DNA from: Artemia franciscana
Taxonomy: Eukaryota; Arthropoda; Branchiopoda; Anostraca; Artemiidae
Assembly: GCF_032884065.1 (NCBI RefSeq)
Contig: NC_088883.1
Span: 25,167,637-25,231,636, forward strand
DNA length: 64,000 nt
Reading direction: 5' to 3'
This document shows positions 22,760 through 33,549 of the stretch, piece by piece. The position numbers and the translations under genes are program-made. Position 1 is the first letter of the stretch, and each line of letters begins with the position of its first letter. The notes under the pieces were generated by a model, which was not told the DNA's origin, did no database searches, and saw only the letters and a program-made list of their open reading frames with translations.

Positions 22760-22821
22760 AGACCGAGAGATTCCTCTAAATTCGGTTTACAAGACCGATA
22801 TTATTTTTTAATTACTCAGTC
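22760..22821 (-). tRNA. trnT: tRNA-Thr(UGU), mitochondrial copy
   Basis: On the minus strand, acceptor GACTGAG/CTCGGTC pairs throughout. The anticodon stem TCGGT/ACCGA encloses CTTGTAA with anticodon TGT. It is adjacent to tRNA-Pro and ND4L. Confidence 0.9.
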
Positions 22822-22822
22822 A

Positions 22823-23083
22823 ATCATAATAATTTACCTATCACTTTCTTTAGGGTTATTAATTTTCTCTTCAAGAAACAAACATCTCCTAGTAACTCTA
22901 TTGAGATTAGAATTTCTCATTCTTTTATTGTTCAGATTATTGGTATATTCAAACTATATGAGAATGATTAACGCATTCATCTTTCTTAGAGTCACAGTTT
23001 GTGAAGGAGCTCTAGGATTATCAGTATTGGTATCTTTAGTACGTTCGTCAGGGTCAGATCAAGTACAATTCCTAAATGAATAA
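22823..23083 (+). pseudogene. ND4L: ND4L, complete mitochondrial copy
   Basis: NADH dehydrogenase subunit 4L. 86 codons from ATC at 22823 (ATA at 22826 is an alternative) to TAA at 23081. Conserved KHLLVTLLSLEFLI (reading AGA as Ser) and VCEGALGLSVLVSLVR are present. It overlaps the ND4 start by eight bases, the normal ND4L/ND4 arrangement. Confidence 0.92.
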
Positions 23084-24200
23084 GTGGTTCTTTACCTCAA
23101 GTTTAATATACTTAATATTAATATACAAGTTAATATTAGAATTCCATCTAGAGTGGGGAATTATTCTTTTAACATTGACTTCGGGTATTTTCTTTTTAAT
23201 AGTTATCAGATTAAAGCCAAGTTGACCATTAAGCTATAGAACTATTCTTGCAAGCTTGTTTGTCCTCCTGTGACTCACGTTTACTACGCAGTCATTCATC
23301 TTATTCTACGTCTTCTTTGAGTGCTCTCTAATTCCCACAATTATTTTAATCCTCGGGTGAGGTTACCAGCCAGAGCGTCTACCTGCTTCCTATTATTTCT
23401 TATTCTACACTCTACTATCCTCTTTACCTCTACTCTTTATCATCATTGCTCACACGAGTATTTATTCGTCGTCCTTCTTACAATTTTGGGGTAATTTCAT
23501 AGACAAGATAATCTTCTTGCTAGCCATCCTTTCTTTTCTAGTGAAACTCCCAGTTTATTTTGCACACATTTGATTACCTAAGGCTCACGTAGAGGCTCCA
23601 GTAACTGGCTCTATGGTATTAGCCGCTATTCTCCTCAAGCTAGGGGGTTACGGCCTCTATTTAGTACAAGTACTAAATATTTATAGAGAAACAACATTAA
23701 TAGGGGTTTGCTTAATAGGCGGGATCTTCAGCTGCTTGATCTGTCTACGCCAATCTGATGTCAAATCCTTAATTGCTTATTCCTCCGTCGCTCACATATC
23801 ATTCGTTATTTTAGGTATACTTATATCTTGTACTTACACCAACATAAGATCAATTTTAATAATGGTATCTCACGGGATCTGTTCCTCTGGATTATTCTAC
23901 TTAAGCTATCTATTTTATGCGCGCATCTGAAGTCGCAGATTCCTTCTTACCCGTAGAATAATCTCTCTTTTTCCATATTTATGTTTTTGGTGACTCAGTC
24001 TTAGCTTTCTCAATATAGGATTACCCCCCTCGCTTAACTTCTTTTCCGAAATATATTTTTTTATCGGTGTATTTAGTCTAGACTGAATAGTAGTAGGCCT
24101 ATCTGGAATCTTATGTTTTCTTTCATCTTGTTATTGTATTTATTTATACTCCAGTACAAGTCACGGGGAGAGATTGTATATCTTTAGCTGATTAGAAATG
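23076..24200 (+). pseudogene. ND4: ND4, 3'-truncated mitochondrial copy
   Basis: NADH dehydrogenase subunit 4, 375 codons from ATG at 23076 inside the ND4L stop overlap. Key stretches are [59 protein letters not shown] and LPPSLNFFSEIYFF. TGA reads as Trp at several conserved sites. The similarity ends near 24194 after SHGERLYIFSWLEM, in the last tenth of the protein, and family B repeat follows. The missing end is at 20028-20064, so only a few dozen bases of ND4 appear to have been lost between the two ends of the insert. Confidence 0.92.
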
Positions 24201-24203
24201 TAA

Positions 24204-24526
24204 CCGGATCCGGTCAGGATTTAAAATAAGAGCTATGAGACATAATGTTCTTCTAAATATCACACTTCATTAAGATCCAATCACCCGTTCGTAAGTTAAA
24301 AATACCTAATTTTTTCTATTTTTTCCGAATTAACCGTCCCCCCAAGACCCCTCGAGATGGCTGAATCAGGAAAACCCCTATTTCTAATTTAATCTTGTCT
24401 GGTCCCTGATATGTCTGCCAAATTTTGTCGTCTTAATTTATCTTGAAGTGCCTAAACTAGTAAAACTGGGACAGACAGACCGACAGAATTAGCGGTCGCT
24501 ATATGTCACTTGGTTAATACCAAGTG
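24204..24526 (+). repeat. Family B tandem-core repeat, copy 1, with terminal hairpin
   Basis: Begins with GATCCGGTCAGGATTTAAAA at 24208 and ends at the 20-base palindrome at 24507-24526 (arms CACTTGGT/ACCAAGTG, loop TAAT). Just before the hairpin is a conserved terminal segment with GACAGACCGACAGAATT. Only one core unit is present, and it directly abuts the mitochondrial insert. Confidence 0.85.
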
Positions 24527-25386
24527 ACATAAAAACAGAATATTATCTTACCAGATTTCAGTGCTCCAAGAATGAAGCATTCAAATAATATTTGTAGTTT
24601 TTTATCAATGAAATTGTTTACAATAAAGATTTTTGTCTCCATCCTTTAGATTTCTACTTTTACGTGTGGGTAGTCGTCAACAACGACTAGTGCTGGCAGA
24701 TCATTAAGGTTCAACATATACTGTTCGTGGCCTTTAAATTCAGGGTTATATTTTCTACAATATTGCGTAACGTCACTTTTACTGTATCTCTTTGTAAAGT
24801 TAATGATGCTAGTTTAGTTCATACCGTAAAATTTCCGTGTTTAATTTTTACATGCGAAGGTTCACTCAACATGGGTAGTTCAGTTTGCTGTCTATGAAAA
24901 GCCCCAGACTACCATAGGGGCAGTTGTATGAACAAAACATCTTCTTTACCCAAAGATTTTATGATAAAAACCTAGAATTTTGGACATGCAATAGTAATTC
25001 TTTAATAACCTAAAAATTAGTCCAATCACTGTAAAAGCTAGAATATATACATGGCACTGTACCGAGCCAATCGCTATATATATTAAAGTTGCATCATCAA
25101 AAATAAGTAAATGATCATGAATTTCAAAAATGTGGAAGGCCAACACAGAACCAAAGTCGTTATTTTTGTTTTCATATCTCGGAGATTTATCGATTGAAAT
25201 CATGCGTAACTGTAGTTGTCCCTTAGGCTGTTGATGAACCTGATAAAGTACATTAGTGAATATTCTTAATGTTTATGGTTAATTAACTGGGGGGAACACT
25301 ATGATAGAGACTATCCAGAACCCTCAGGAATTTACCAGTTTACAGGAATCTTTAAAGGAAACTTGTTGCCACACTTAATATTATAG
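24527..25386. other. Spacer between inverted family B copies, with a Penelope-like fragment
   Basis: This 860-base stretch lies between two inverted family B copies whose terminal hairpins face each other. Apart from the Penelope-like remnant at about 25060-25205, no feature is recognised. Confidence 0.5.
24950..25205 (-). mobile_element. Penelope-like element, GIY-YIG domain remnant
   Basis: The minus strand from 25203 reads NNDFGSVLAFHIFEIHDHLL followed by IFDDATLI. The better preserved Penelope-like copy at 50.3-50.4 kb has NSFDSALACHVFNNPNHTVI followed by FETSSLI in the same place. The residue-by-residue parallel makes a shared origin likely. Only about 40 codons are recognisable; the rest of the frame is not conserved. 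Confidence 0.6.
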
Positions 25387-27085
25387 CACTTGGTATTAAC
25401 CAAATGACACATAGCTATCGCAAATTCTGTGGGTTTGTCTATCGGTGTGTCATAGTTTTGCTACTTTAGGCACTTCCAGGTAAGCTAGGACGATGAAATT
25501 TGGCAGGAGTATCAGAAACCAGACCGGTTAAATTAAAAATTGTCATTTCCCCGTTTCAACAATATGGGGTGAGGGGGGAGTGGGAGGACGGTTAAATAAA
25601 AAAAAAACTAGACAAAAAGGAGGTTTTTCAACTCACGAATGGGTGATCGGATCTTAATGAAATTTGATGTTGGGAAGGGTATAGTGTCTGAAACCTCCTA
25701 TTTTAAATTCCGACTGGATCTGGTGACATTTGGGGAAGTTGGAGTGGGGAAACCTAAAATCCTAGAAAACACTTAGAGTCGAGGGATCGGGATGAAACTT
25801 GGTCGGAAAAGTAATCACAAGTTCTAGATACGTGATTGACACAGCCAGAACAGATCCGCTCGCTTTGGAGGAGTTGGGAGGGGGAGAATTAATTTTGAAA
25901 AATTATCAAAAAATGAGGTTTTTAACTTACGAAGGAGTAATAAGACCTTCATGAAATTTGATATTGGGAAGAAGGTCATGTCTCAGAGCTCTTATTTTAA
26001 ATCCCAACCTGATCGCTTGACATTGAGGAGAGCTGGAGGGCAACCTAAAATCTTCGGGGGGGAGGGTAAATTCTTAAACATAAAATTAGGTATTTTTAAC
26101 TTACGAAGAAATTATCAGATCTTTATGAAATTTCATTTTAGAAGGACCTTGTAACTCACATCTTCTATTTTAAATCCCGACTGGATCGAGGATCGGACTG
26201 GATCCTTCGCAAAGAATGCGTATCCGCTTTCTTTGGCGGAGTTTTTTTTGGGGGGGGAAGGAATAATTTGGAAAAATTAGAAAAAACGAGGTATTCGTAA
26301 CTTACCAACGGGTGATCAGATATGAATGAAATTTGATATTTAGATGAATCTTGTGCTTTAGAGCCATTATTGTATATGCCAGCCAGATCAAGTGAAATGT
26401 GGGGGAGTTTGAGGGGGAAACCAGAAATCCAGAATCCAGAAACTGGATATCTCAGAAATCGCTTAGAGTGGAGAGATCGGCATGAAACTTGATGGGAAGA
26501 ATAAGCACAAGTTGTGGATAGTCTACGTGATTGACATAATTGCAACGTTTTATTTGGGTGAGCTGCGAGTTGTTAATTTGGAAAAATTAGAAAAAGCGAG
26601 GTATTTTTAACTTAAGAACGGGTGACCGAATCTTAATTAATTTTGATAGTTAGAAGGAACGTATGTCTCAGAGCTCTTATTTCAATTCCCGACCGGATCT
26701 GTTGAGATTGGGGGAATGGAAGGGGTAGCCGGAAATATTCGAAAACGCTTATAATTGTCATAGATTTGTAATTGCCGTAACCAGACTGGATCCGCCCTCT
26801 TTGGGGGAGTTAGGGGGTAGGATTCAGCGCTTTGGCGAGTTTGGCACTTCTGGACGTGCGAGGACGATGAAAATTAGTGGGTTCGTCAGGCAGCTGCACA
26901 GATTTACTTGGTAAAGTTGTTTTCCCTTATTCAACCATCTGGGGGACTGAAGGGAGAGGAAAAATTAAAAAAATTGAAGTGTTTTTAACTTACGAGTGGG
27001 CGATTGGATTTTAATGGATTTTGAAATTTCGAAGGATCTCATGACTCAGAGCCCTTATTTTCAATCCCGACCGGCATTAAGCCTC
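25387..27085 (-). repeat. Family B tandem-core repeat, copy 2 (inverted)
   Basis: Starts with the terminal hairpin (25387-25406, one arm mismatched) followed by the conserved terminal segment (ATCGCAAATTCTGT, GGCACTTCCAGGTAAGCTAG). Core units of roughly 285-375 bases follow, marked by ATTTGATATT/GTTGGGAAG at about 25670, 25956, 26333, 26649 and 27020. The other end (26820-27085) holds GGCACTTCTGGACGTGCGAG, the counterpart of the left end of copy 3. Confidence 0.85.
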
Positions 27086-28076
27086 TGATTTTCCTTTTAA
27101 AGCAATCTATTGATTCCTAAAACTTTGCTAGAACTCATGCCATATGAGCTCTTGGCTCTTCCGATCTCATCACAATTGCCATGAGCCCTTAGCTCTTGTT
27201 CAGGCTAGGAAACGTACACTAGAAAAATTTTGCTTTGTCTATTACTTAACTACTTATGGCAATTAAACATCACCATAGGTTTAGGTAAACAAAGTCCTGA
27301 TGCAAGATAAATTTTTTTTCCCATACCATATTTGACCATGGCTTTTATAAATGTTAGTTTCGAATTACTTTGACGGAAAATAAATTTATATATTTTCTGT
27401 ATTTTTTTCAGTGTCATGATGGCAATTAATGACCTTTTTTACTGTTCAATGGAAAATATGCGGTAATTATATCGTCAAAAATATCTGTGAGTAAATGCCA
27501 ATCTTCAGGTATAATTTGACTGAGATCCAACAAAATTTAAACAGGCGATTTATTTGTTCAATTGATTTAGGTAAATCACCAAAAATCAACCAAGAGCTTA
27601 GTTCAATAATACTTAACACCCCAAGTGCCAATATGAAATTTGTGTCTAGCGTAAAACTTTTTCTTTTATCACAGGACTCTTGCCAAACACTGTAGAAACA
27701 TAGATTTTTCGGGATTTTTCAAAAACCTCTGAATAGGATTTTCGATTGTTTTTGCTATAAGTGTTGTATTGCCCAACATTAATGGACCCCGAAGAAAAGA
27801 TATGAAAGGAGTTTCAGATTCAAATATATTACTCTGACTGTTTCTACCGTCAATGGCTTCAACAATTGGAATCCAACTAACTGTAAAATGTTGTTATTTA
27901 ATGAATAAATAACAATAACTTCCCTCTCAGTTCTAGTACTACAATATCCAAGATTAAAAAATTGGAATACTAGATGTTCTCTATTATTTATAATAAATAC
28001 ACAAGATTTTAATTAACACTTGTAAAATATTTCACATTAATTACTTAAAAACACTTAAAAGAGGGTCCGTACATAC
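27086..28076. other. No gene recognised
   Basis: AT-rich sequence. A short open frame at 27495-27695 has no splice sites that fit and no recognisable motif. Nothing else stands out. Confidence 0.45.
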
Positions 28077-28143
28077 CTTGCCAGAGGACTCAGTAGCCAT
28101 TGCAACTGCCGGAGACCAGAATCCTCAGATGATGTTTTGACTT
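28077..28143 (-). other. Possible small exon ending at a GTATGT donor
   Basis: On the minus strand a short open stretch ends in GGCAAG before GTATGT (donor at 28075-28076). Two readings are possible: a first coding exon with ATG at 28100 (MATESSGK), or an internal exon starting after the AG at about 28144 and open in another frame (VKTSSEDSGLRQLQWLLSPL). I cannot tell which, or whether it belongs to the decayed blocks upstream at 28.35-29.45 kb. Confidence 0.3.
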
Positions 28144-28349
28144 CAATTTAGTATAAAATCTATGAAAACTCGTAAGGAAGCCATGCCCAGTGATTCACAG
28201 ATTGAACTGACGGCAATATACCCTTTTATGTTTGCACACACCCTTCTGAAGTTCTGTATCATTATGCAAGATGGTAAAACCAATCCTTAAGAATTCATTA
28301 CACCACCAAAAAATATCTATTCCTTTAATTTTTGCTAGGTATTGACCAT

Positions 28350-29450
28350 TAAGAAAATTAAAAGTACCTTAGGAAAATCTACCCCCTCCCCATCCTATTA
28401 AATTTCATCTTTTCCAAATATGTCTTACTGACATTGCTTATCATGGGGTTGTGGGCTGCTATAAGGGATTTGTATCTAAAGAACTGAAGACCTGTAACGA
28501 AACAAATTTGTTGTTCGCCCTAATATCCCTTTAAATCTGAATTATATTTCAAAATTATACACTTCCTCCCCCACCTCTTAAAATAAAACTTTTGTTAAGT
28601 TTAAACACATTTATATATAAATTTTCAATAATTAAAACCACTTACCTAATCCCCCTTTCATTATGATTATATAATTTTGTCAAATTACTATTAACCCAAT
28701 TCAAAAAATATACCCTCAAAACTATGTAAGTGCAGATGAAGTGTTTGCATTTTAGTTTGCAAATAGTGAGAATATACATCATCTGACTTTTGTTAGAATG
28801 AAACAATTTTTGTATGATAGGTGGCTTAAAGCCATCCTCCTTACCCCATTCCTTAATATTTGGTTCAAGAAGGGCTCGAATCTTGCCCACCTAGGAGTTT
28901 GACGTGTCTTTCGGATCCATTATAATACTACCTGCCATAAGGGTGTTAAATGAATCCCCAAACTCGGTCTTTAAATATATAAACTGTGCAAGGCAAATAA
29001 AAGCCTTGCAATACAGAGGGCACAAGGGGATTTTCCTATGCTGTACTACCACTACCACTTAGTCCTTCATTACCATCACTGTGTAAGAGGGGTGGATTGA
29101 TATGTCAAATCTTCCAGCTTACTGAATATTTTTTTGAGTGCATCGGTGGGGTCAAACCAACCAGAATCGTTCAATGACACACTTAGCTGTTCAAAGGCAC
29201 TTGGTTGAGCAAAAATAACATCCAAACCATTCATTCAAATATTAAGGGAAGTTATATTGTTAACGCTCGCTTATCCAGACCAATCCCTCAATAGCTTATC
29301 AATGAAGTCTTCTGGCTCATTGTTATCGGACGGCGAGTTGATATGGATATTATCGTTAAATTGTGTTGGTGATTAAAATATAGGTATCTTCATACCGTCA
29401 AAGAGGTTGTATATCCCCTGAGTTGAAGGTGACAATCGAGCTAGGATAAC
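28350..29450 (-). pseudogene. Decayed coding region of unknown origin
   Basis: Minus-strand protein-like stretches follow one another in shifted frames. After a TTTTATTTTAG acceptor ending at about 29451: NNEPEDFIDKLLRDW near 29320, then GLDVIFAQPSAFEQLSVSLN and GWFDPTDALKKIFSKLEDL down to 29110. Next come DGNEGLSGSGSTA near 29060, FGDSFNTLMAGSIIMDPKD near 28940, and GKIRALLEPNIKEWGKEDGF from 28890. A GTAAGT donor follows at 28644. A further open block after TTTCGTTACAG (28499 down) reads KSLIAAHNPMISNVSKTYLE. At least three stops and two frameshifts occur. I recognise no family; it could be a dead host gene or an integrated foreign sequence. Confidence 0.45.
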
Positions 29451-31430
29451 CTAAAATAAAAGTCCTTTATTATGTATCATATAACGATCTATTTCATAGC
29501 AATCTTCTATTACTAGTATTACTACTTCTATTGCTAAGATTACTACTATTCGGCTACTACTACAACTTCTTTATCTGTTCTTACAATTGAGATAAATCAA
29601 AAAAGTATAAGTGTGCTCTGGTTGTAGAAGAGCATAGATGGAATTTTTTGGAATATTAGGTTAAGTTTTTTTTAATACTATTTGATTAATTATAGTTAAA
29701 CAATACTATTTTTGTCAAAATGAAATATTGTTGGGAAGTTTCTCAAACATACAAATAGTAGCTAAACTATGGTTTCCTGTAGAAAAAATGTAAGTATATA
29801 AAACATTTTTTCATGAATTTTTATTATTTTTTCTATTAAATTTATTTAAAAAAGCTTTTCCTACAAAACAAGTTTTTCAGATAAAAGAGAAAAGATCCAC
29901 TAGTCAAAAAATGAGCTGAAATAAAGATAAATAATCTTCTAAGTGCAAAACTACCAAAAATTACCATCAATAAATGAGTGAAACCCAAAATGAAAAGAAA
30001 TTACAATAAATGACCAAGTAAGAGTCAAAAAGAGCAAGTACTAACATGAGTTGGACATACAACCGACAAGTTTCTTCAAGACCAGTACGTAATTTATGTT
30101 AAATTTTTACCAGTACGTTAATTTTCCGTTTTTCGTTGAGAGGCATACCAAACCCAATCAAAACGCACCTTATACTGACCGACTGTCAAAAAAGAATATC
30201 AACAATAGCTGATTAATTGATCACACAACAACAACAGCATTAATTGAAACTTTTAAAATAGAGTAGAGGAATTACCGATTCGAAAGTTTTTGCTGAAAAA
30301 CCACCTTTTCTGCCCCAGAAGGCTTTATTTGGTTTGAAAAGGATTTCAGTATGTAAAAAAATTCTTCTAATCTAATTGTTTAATTACAAATGTGAAGCAA
30401 AAAATTAAAAAATTACCCAGGATATGTGGATGAAATCGGATAACTATATGGAGTTTAACCGTGCGATCTAGGTCTCTATAGTGTAATGTGTGATATTATA
30501 GAGTGATAAAGGTCTCTTTGCAAACGCCATCAGGAATGGGCCACTTTCTCTCACCTCTAACGGTCCAACGAAGGTTTCTTTGTGGTTCAAAGTTAAAGTT
30601 TTGTCAACATTTGGTCATTTCAAAGTTGATCCACCAGTTTCATCCAGTTTAAAATTTCTAGTTTTGACATTTCTTTGTCTGGAAACAACAGAATCCTTTA
30701 AATATAAATGCCCTACTTAAGATTTTACGAAGTTTGTAAAATCGAAGAATTTAACATATCTCATTAGCGTTTTGGCTGCGGTTGGGTGGGATAAGAGTTG
30801 AAGCTGATTAGGAAAGAGTTCAGAGAAAATATTTTGTGTCTTACAGTTTTGGATCTATTTGAAATAAAATTTGTGTAAAGTTTACTAAGAGAGTGTTTAC
30901 TCCAAATTTAATTAGTAATAAATGAATTTGGGTGTTGTGATTAACAAAATTGATGCTTAAATATATGAACATGGAATGAGGCCAAGTGGCAGTACCTTAG
31001 ATGGCAGAAAAAACAAGCTTCTAGATTTAAATCAGTAAAATGGGCTAATTTTTCTTTCATGCGAAATATTGTTACATTTAATAATGAGCAAAATCTCTCG
31101 TTTTTGAAAAAGTACCCATAAATTCGGCAGCAATATTTTCGACAGAGGACCCTTGAATTTCGAAACCAATTGTTTCCCGTTTGTTTTGCATGTTCAAAGA
31201 AGACAGAGTGACAGAGGTTTAATATAGGTGACAGAGTCACCTTAAATATAGGTGACAGAGTCACCTATATTTTGACAGGGTTTGTTGTTGTCGCTCGAAA
31301 ATATCTACAAGCTTTCAAGATATCAACCGGTTCAGGGTAACGAGCTGTAGTATGGAGAGACTCGACGCAATAGTTATCAAAAGTCCAAAAAACGAAATTT
31401 TGATACTAATGTATACATCAAAAGAACTAG
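29451..31430. other. No gene recognised
   Basis: AT-rich, with a (TACTACTA)-rich patch near 29510-29560. An open minus-strand frame at 31264-30941 matches nothing I know. The motif GGTGACAGAGTCACC occurs twice, at 31227-31241 and 31251-31265. Confidence 0.45.
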
Positions 31431-31434
31431 ATTT

Positions 31435-32816
31435 TAATTCTGATTTTAAATATTTCTGATTATTCAGTATATTAAAGGGGCTATCGCCCTCTTCTACACC
31501 CCACTCTTTACGCTAAAGTTTGACTCTTTCTCACAACTCTACTTTTGAAACAACTAAAACTTTAGCACAAAGAGTGGTTGAGGAGGGGATTGCCTCTTTC
31601 ATATACAGAATAGTTTCTGGTCGTTTTAAGTTGTAATGTCACTCCTTAATTCCAGTAAAAAAAAAACTTGTGTCTTTTTTATTTAATTCTCAAAGCAAAT
31701 GAATCAAACAGTCCGTGGTAACGAACTATAGTGAGAAGAGACCCAGTTCAATAGTAATTGATACTCTAAAAACAGAGTTTTGATGCCAAGAGATACATCA
31801 AAATAATCAAATTTTTATGTTGATTTTTAATCTACAAGCTTCATAACGTTTTGTCATATCCTTCAAACATTGCTAAGAGCCTGAAAAAATTTACTTTTTT
31901 CAAAAAAGCAGAAAATACCCACTAAAAAGCTTGATGAAAACCCTACAATCAGATCTAGCGTATTAGAGAACCCTAGTGTAGAGATTTCAAGCTCCTATCT
32001 GCAAAAATTTGGAATACTGTGTTTTTTGCCAGATGAAAGATCATAGACGCGTGTTTATTTATTTATTTTCTTAGGGGTGGTCGCATCGACCCAGTAGTCC
32101 GAAAATATCACTGGCTCATTTCAAAGGAAATTAAAAGTTCTTGTGCTCTTTTTAAGTGACCGCAAAAGTTCTTAGCGTAAAAACTGAAGTATTGTCTAGG
32201 GGAAGAACTCCCTCATATAAGTGGTGAAAACATACGAATATAGAAATTTGTTACGTTAGTTAATTCAAAAGCTAAGTATATTTATTACTAATCAGAATGT
32301 TCTTAAGTAAATTGAAAAGTTTCAGTGGCCTTTTTAAGTAACCGAAAAAATGGAGAGCAATTAGGCCCCCTCCCACACCCACTAATTTCTCAAAATCGTC
32401 CGTTGAAAAGTATTAGAAGGCTATTTGGCAAGAAATAGCAAAAATTAATATGTATTTTTTTTTTAATTATTCATATACGGTGAGCAAAAATCAAAACCTG
32501 CATTAATTCAAAAATATTCATGAATTAAATAAATAACAAATTTTTTTGCTGAAAGTAAGAAGCGGTATTAAGACTTTAAACGAACAGAAATTATCTCGTA
32601 TATGAAAGGGGCTGTCCCAATCTCAATGCCCAGCTCTCTACGTTAAGGGTTGATCTTTCTCACAGCTCTATTTTATAAAACCATAAGGTCCTTTTCATGC
32701 AGAGCAAAGTGTTGAGGAGGTAACAGCCCCTTTCATAAACAGAATAATTTATCCTTCTTTTAAGTTTTAATTTCGCATCTTGCTTTCAGTTAAAAAAAAA
32801 ACTTGTACTTTTTTAA
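31435..32816. repeat. Family A foldback repeat, two nested or adjacent partial copies
   Basis: A palindrome at about 31470-31675 (CTCTTTACGCTAAAGTTTGA against ACTTTAGCACAAAGAGTG) is followed by the start segment of another unit (CAGTCCGTGGTAACGAACTA at 31709). Then come the unit middle (32040-32530) and a second palindrome (about 32530-32810). Several internal pieces are missing compared with the copy at 43.3-45.0 kb. Confidence 0.85.
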
Positions 32817-33384
32817 TTTTATAATGAAAAAGTAAATCACCTATGCAACAGCACAAAACAGAAACACATACCACACAACAGATAAAAAAAACAAAAAAGA
32901 AAAAAGAAAGACAGGATGAGAAAGGAAGACTGTTTTCAAGTACTTGAATGAGGCCCTACCCCTACTCCTCCATCCAATTACTTAGGTCAAACAGCATAGC
33001 CATACAAATTCAATCACAAAGAATAACCTATGGGCAGACACTCGTGTCGTAATTAAGTATAAGTCTCATATACTGAATAATTAAAACTATAAATCAAACA
33101 AATAATTCAAAGGCGACTATCTAACACAAGGGCTCATCACAAGAATACAAACATGCCTATAGGGTTTCAGTGCTACAAATTCCCTTCCTGGGCAAAGTGA
33201 CTTGCCTACCATAAGCTCCCTACGGTATCCCCGTGCTTGTTATCACCGACAAAATATATGTATATTTATAAACAAATAAAAAACAACCAAATAGCTCCTG
33301 AGCTAACCGGTCCTACGGTGGTTTTTGGCCTCGTCTATTTGTGTTAAACTGAATGACTCTACATCTTGTATATTTATTAAATAA
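32817..33384. other. No gene recognised; separates two family A pieces
   Basis: No reading frame or repeat of note apart from A-rich stretches. It interrupts family A sequence and may be an insertion of about 570 bases, but I see no terminal repeats. Confidence 0.4.
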
Positions 33385-33545
33385 AAAAAAAAACAAGTTT
33401 TTTCAACTGAAAGTAAGGAGCGACATTAAAACTTAAAACAAACAGAAATTACTTCGTATGTGAAAGGGGCTACTTCCTCATCAACGCCCCGCTCTTTACG
33501 CTAAAGTTTGACTCTTTCTCTCAACTCTTCTTTTTAAAACAGTAA
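33385..33545. repeat. Family A half-palindrome
   Basis: Left arm of the family A palindrome (CTGAAAGTAAGGAGCGACAT to CTCTTTACGCTAAAGTTTGA). The right arm is missing; the minisatellite at 33550 replaces it. Confidence 0.8.
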
Positions 33546-33549
33546 ACTT

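Larger units (their letters stand above)
20028..24200 (+). other. Nuclear mitochondrial DNA insert (NUMT), 4.2 kb
   Basis: Continuous mitochondrial sequence in two blocks. Block 1 (20028-22059): end of ND4, tRNA-His, ND5, tRNA-Phe, then tRNA-Glu, Ser, Asn and part of Arg on the minus strand. Block 2 (22060-24200): start of CYTB and all of ND6 on the minus strand, tRNA-Pro, tRNA-Thr (minus), ND4L and most of ND4. Within each block the order is the ancestral pancrustacean one, but block 2 should precede block 1. All protein frames are open if TGA is Trp and AGA is Ser (invertebrate mitochondrial code). Right flank: family B begins at about 24204. Left flank: unrelated nuclear-type sequence. Confidence 0.93.

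Noticed and set aside
24204-24526. Family B as a Helitron because of the terminal hairpin
   Set aside because: The bases after the hairpin do not form a CTRR end and no 5' TC start was found. Hairpin alone is not enough.
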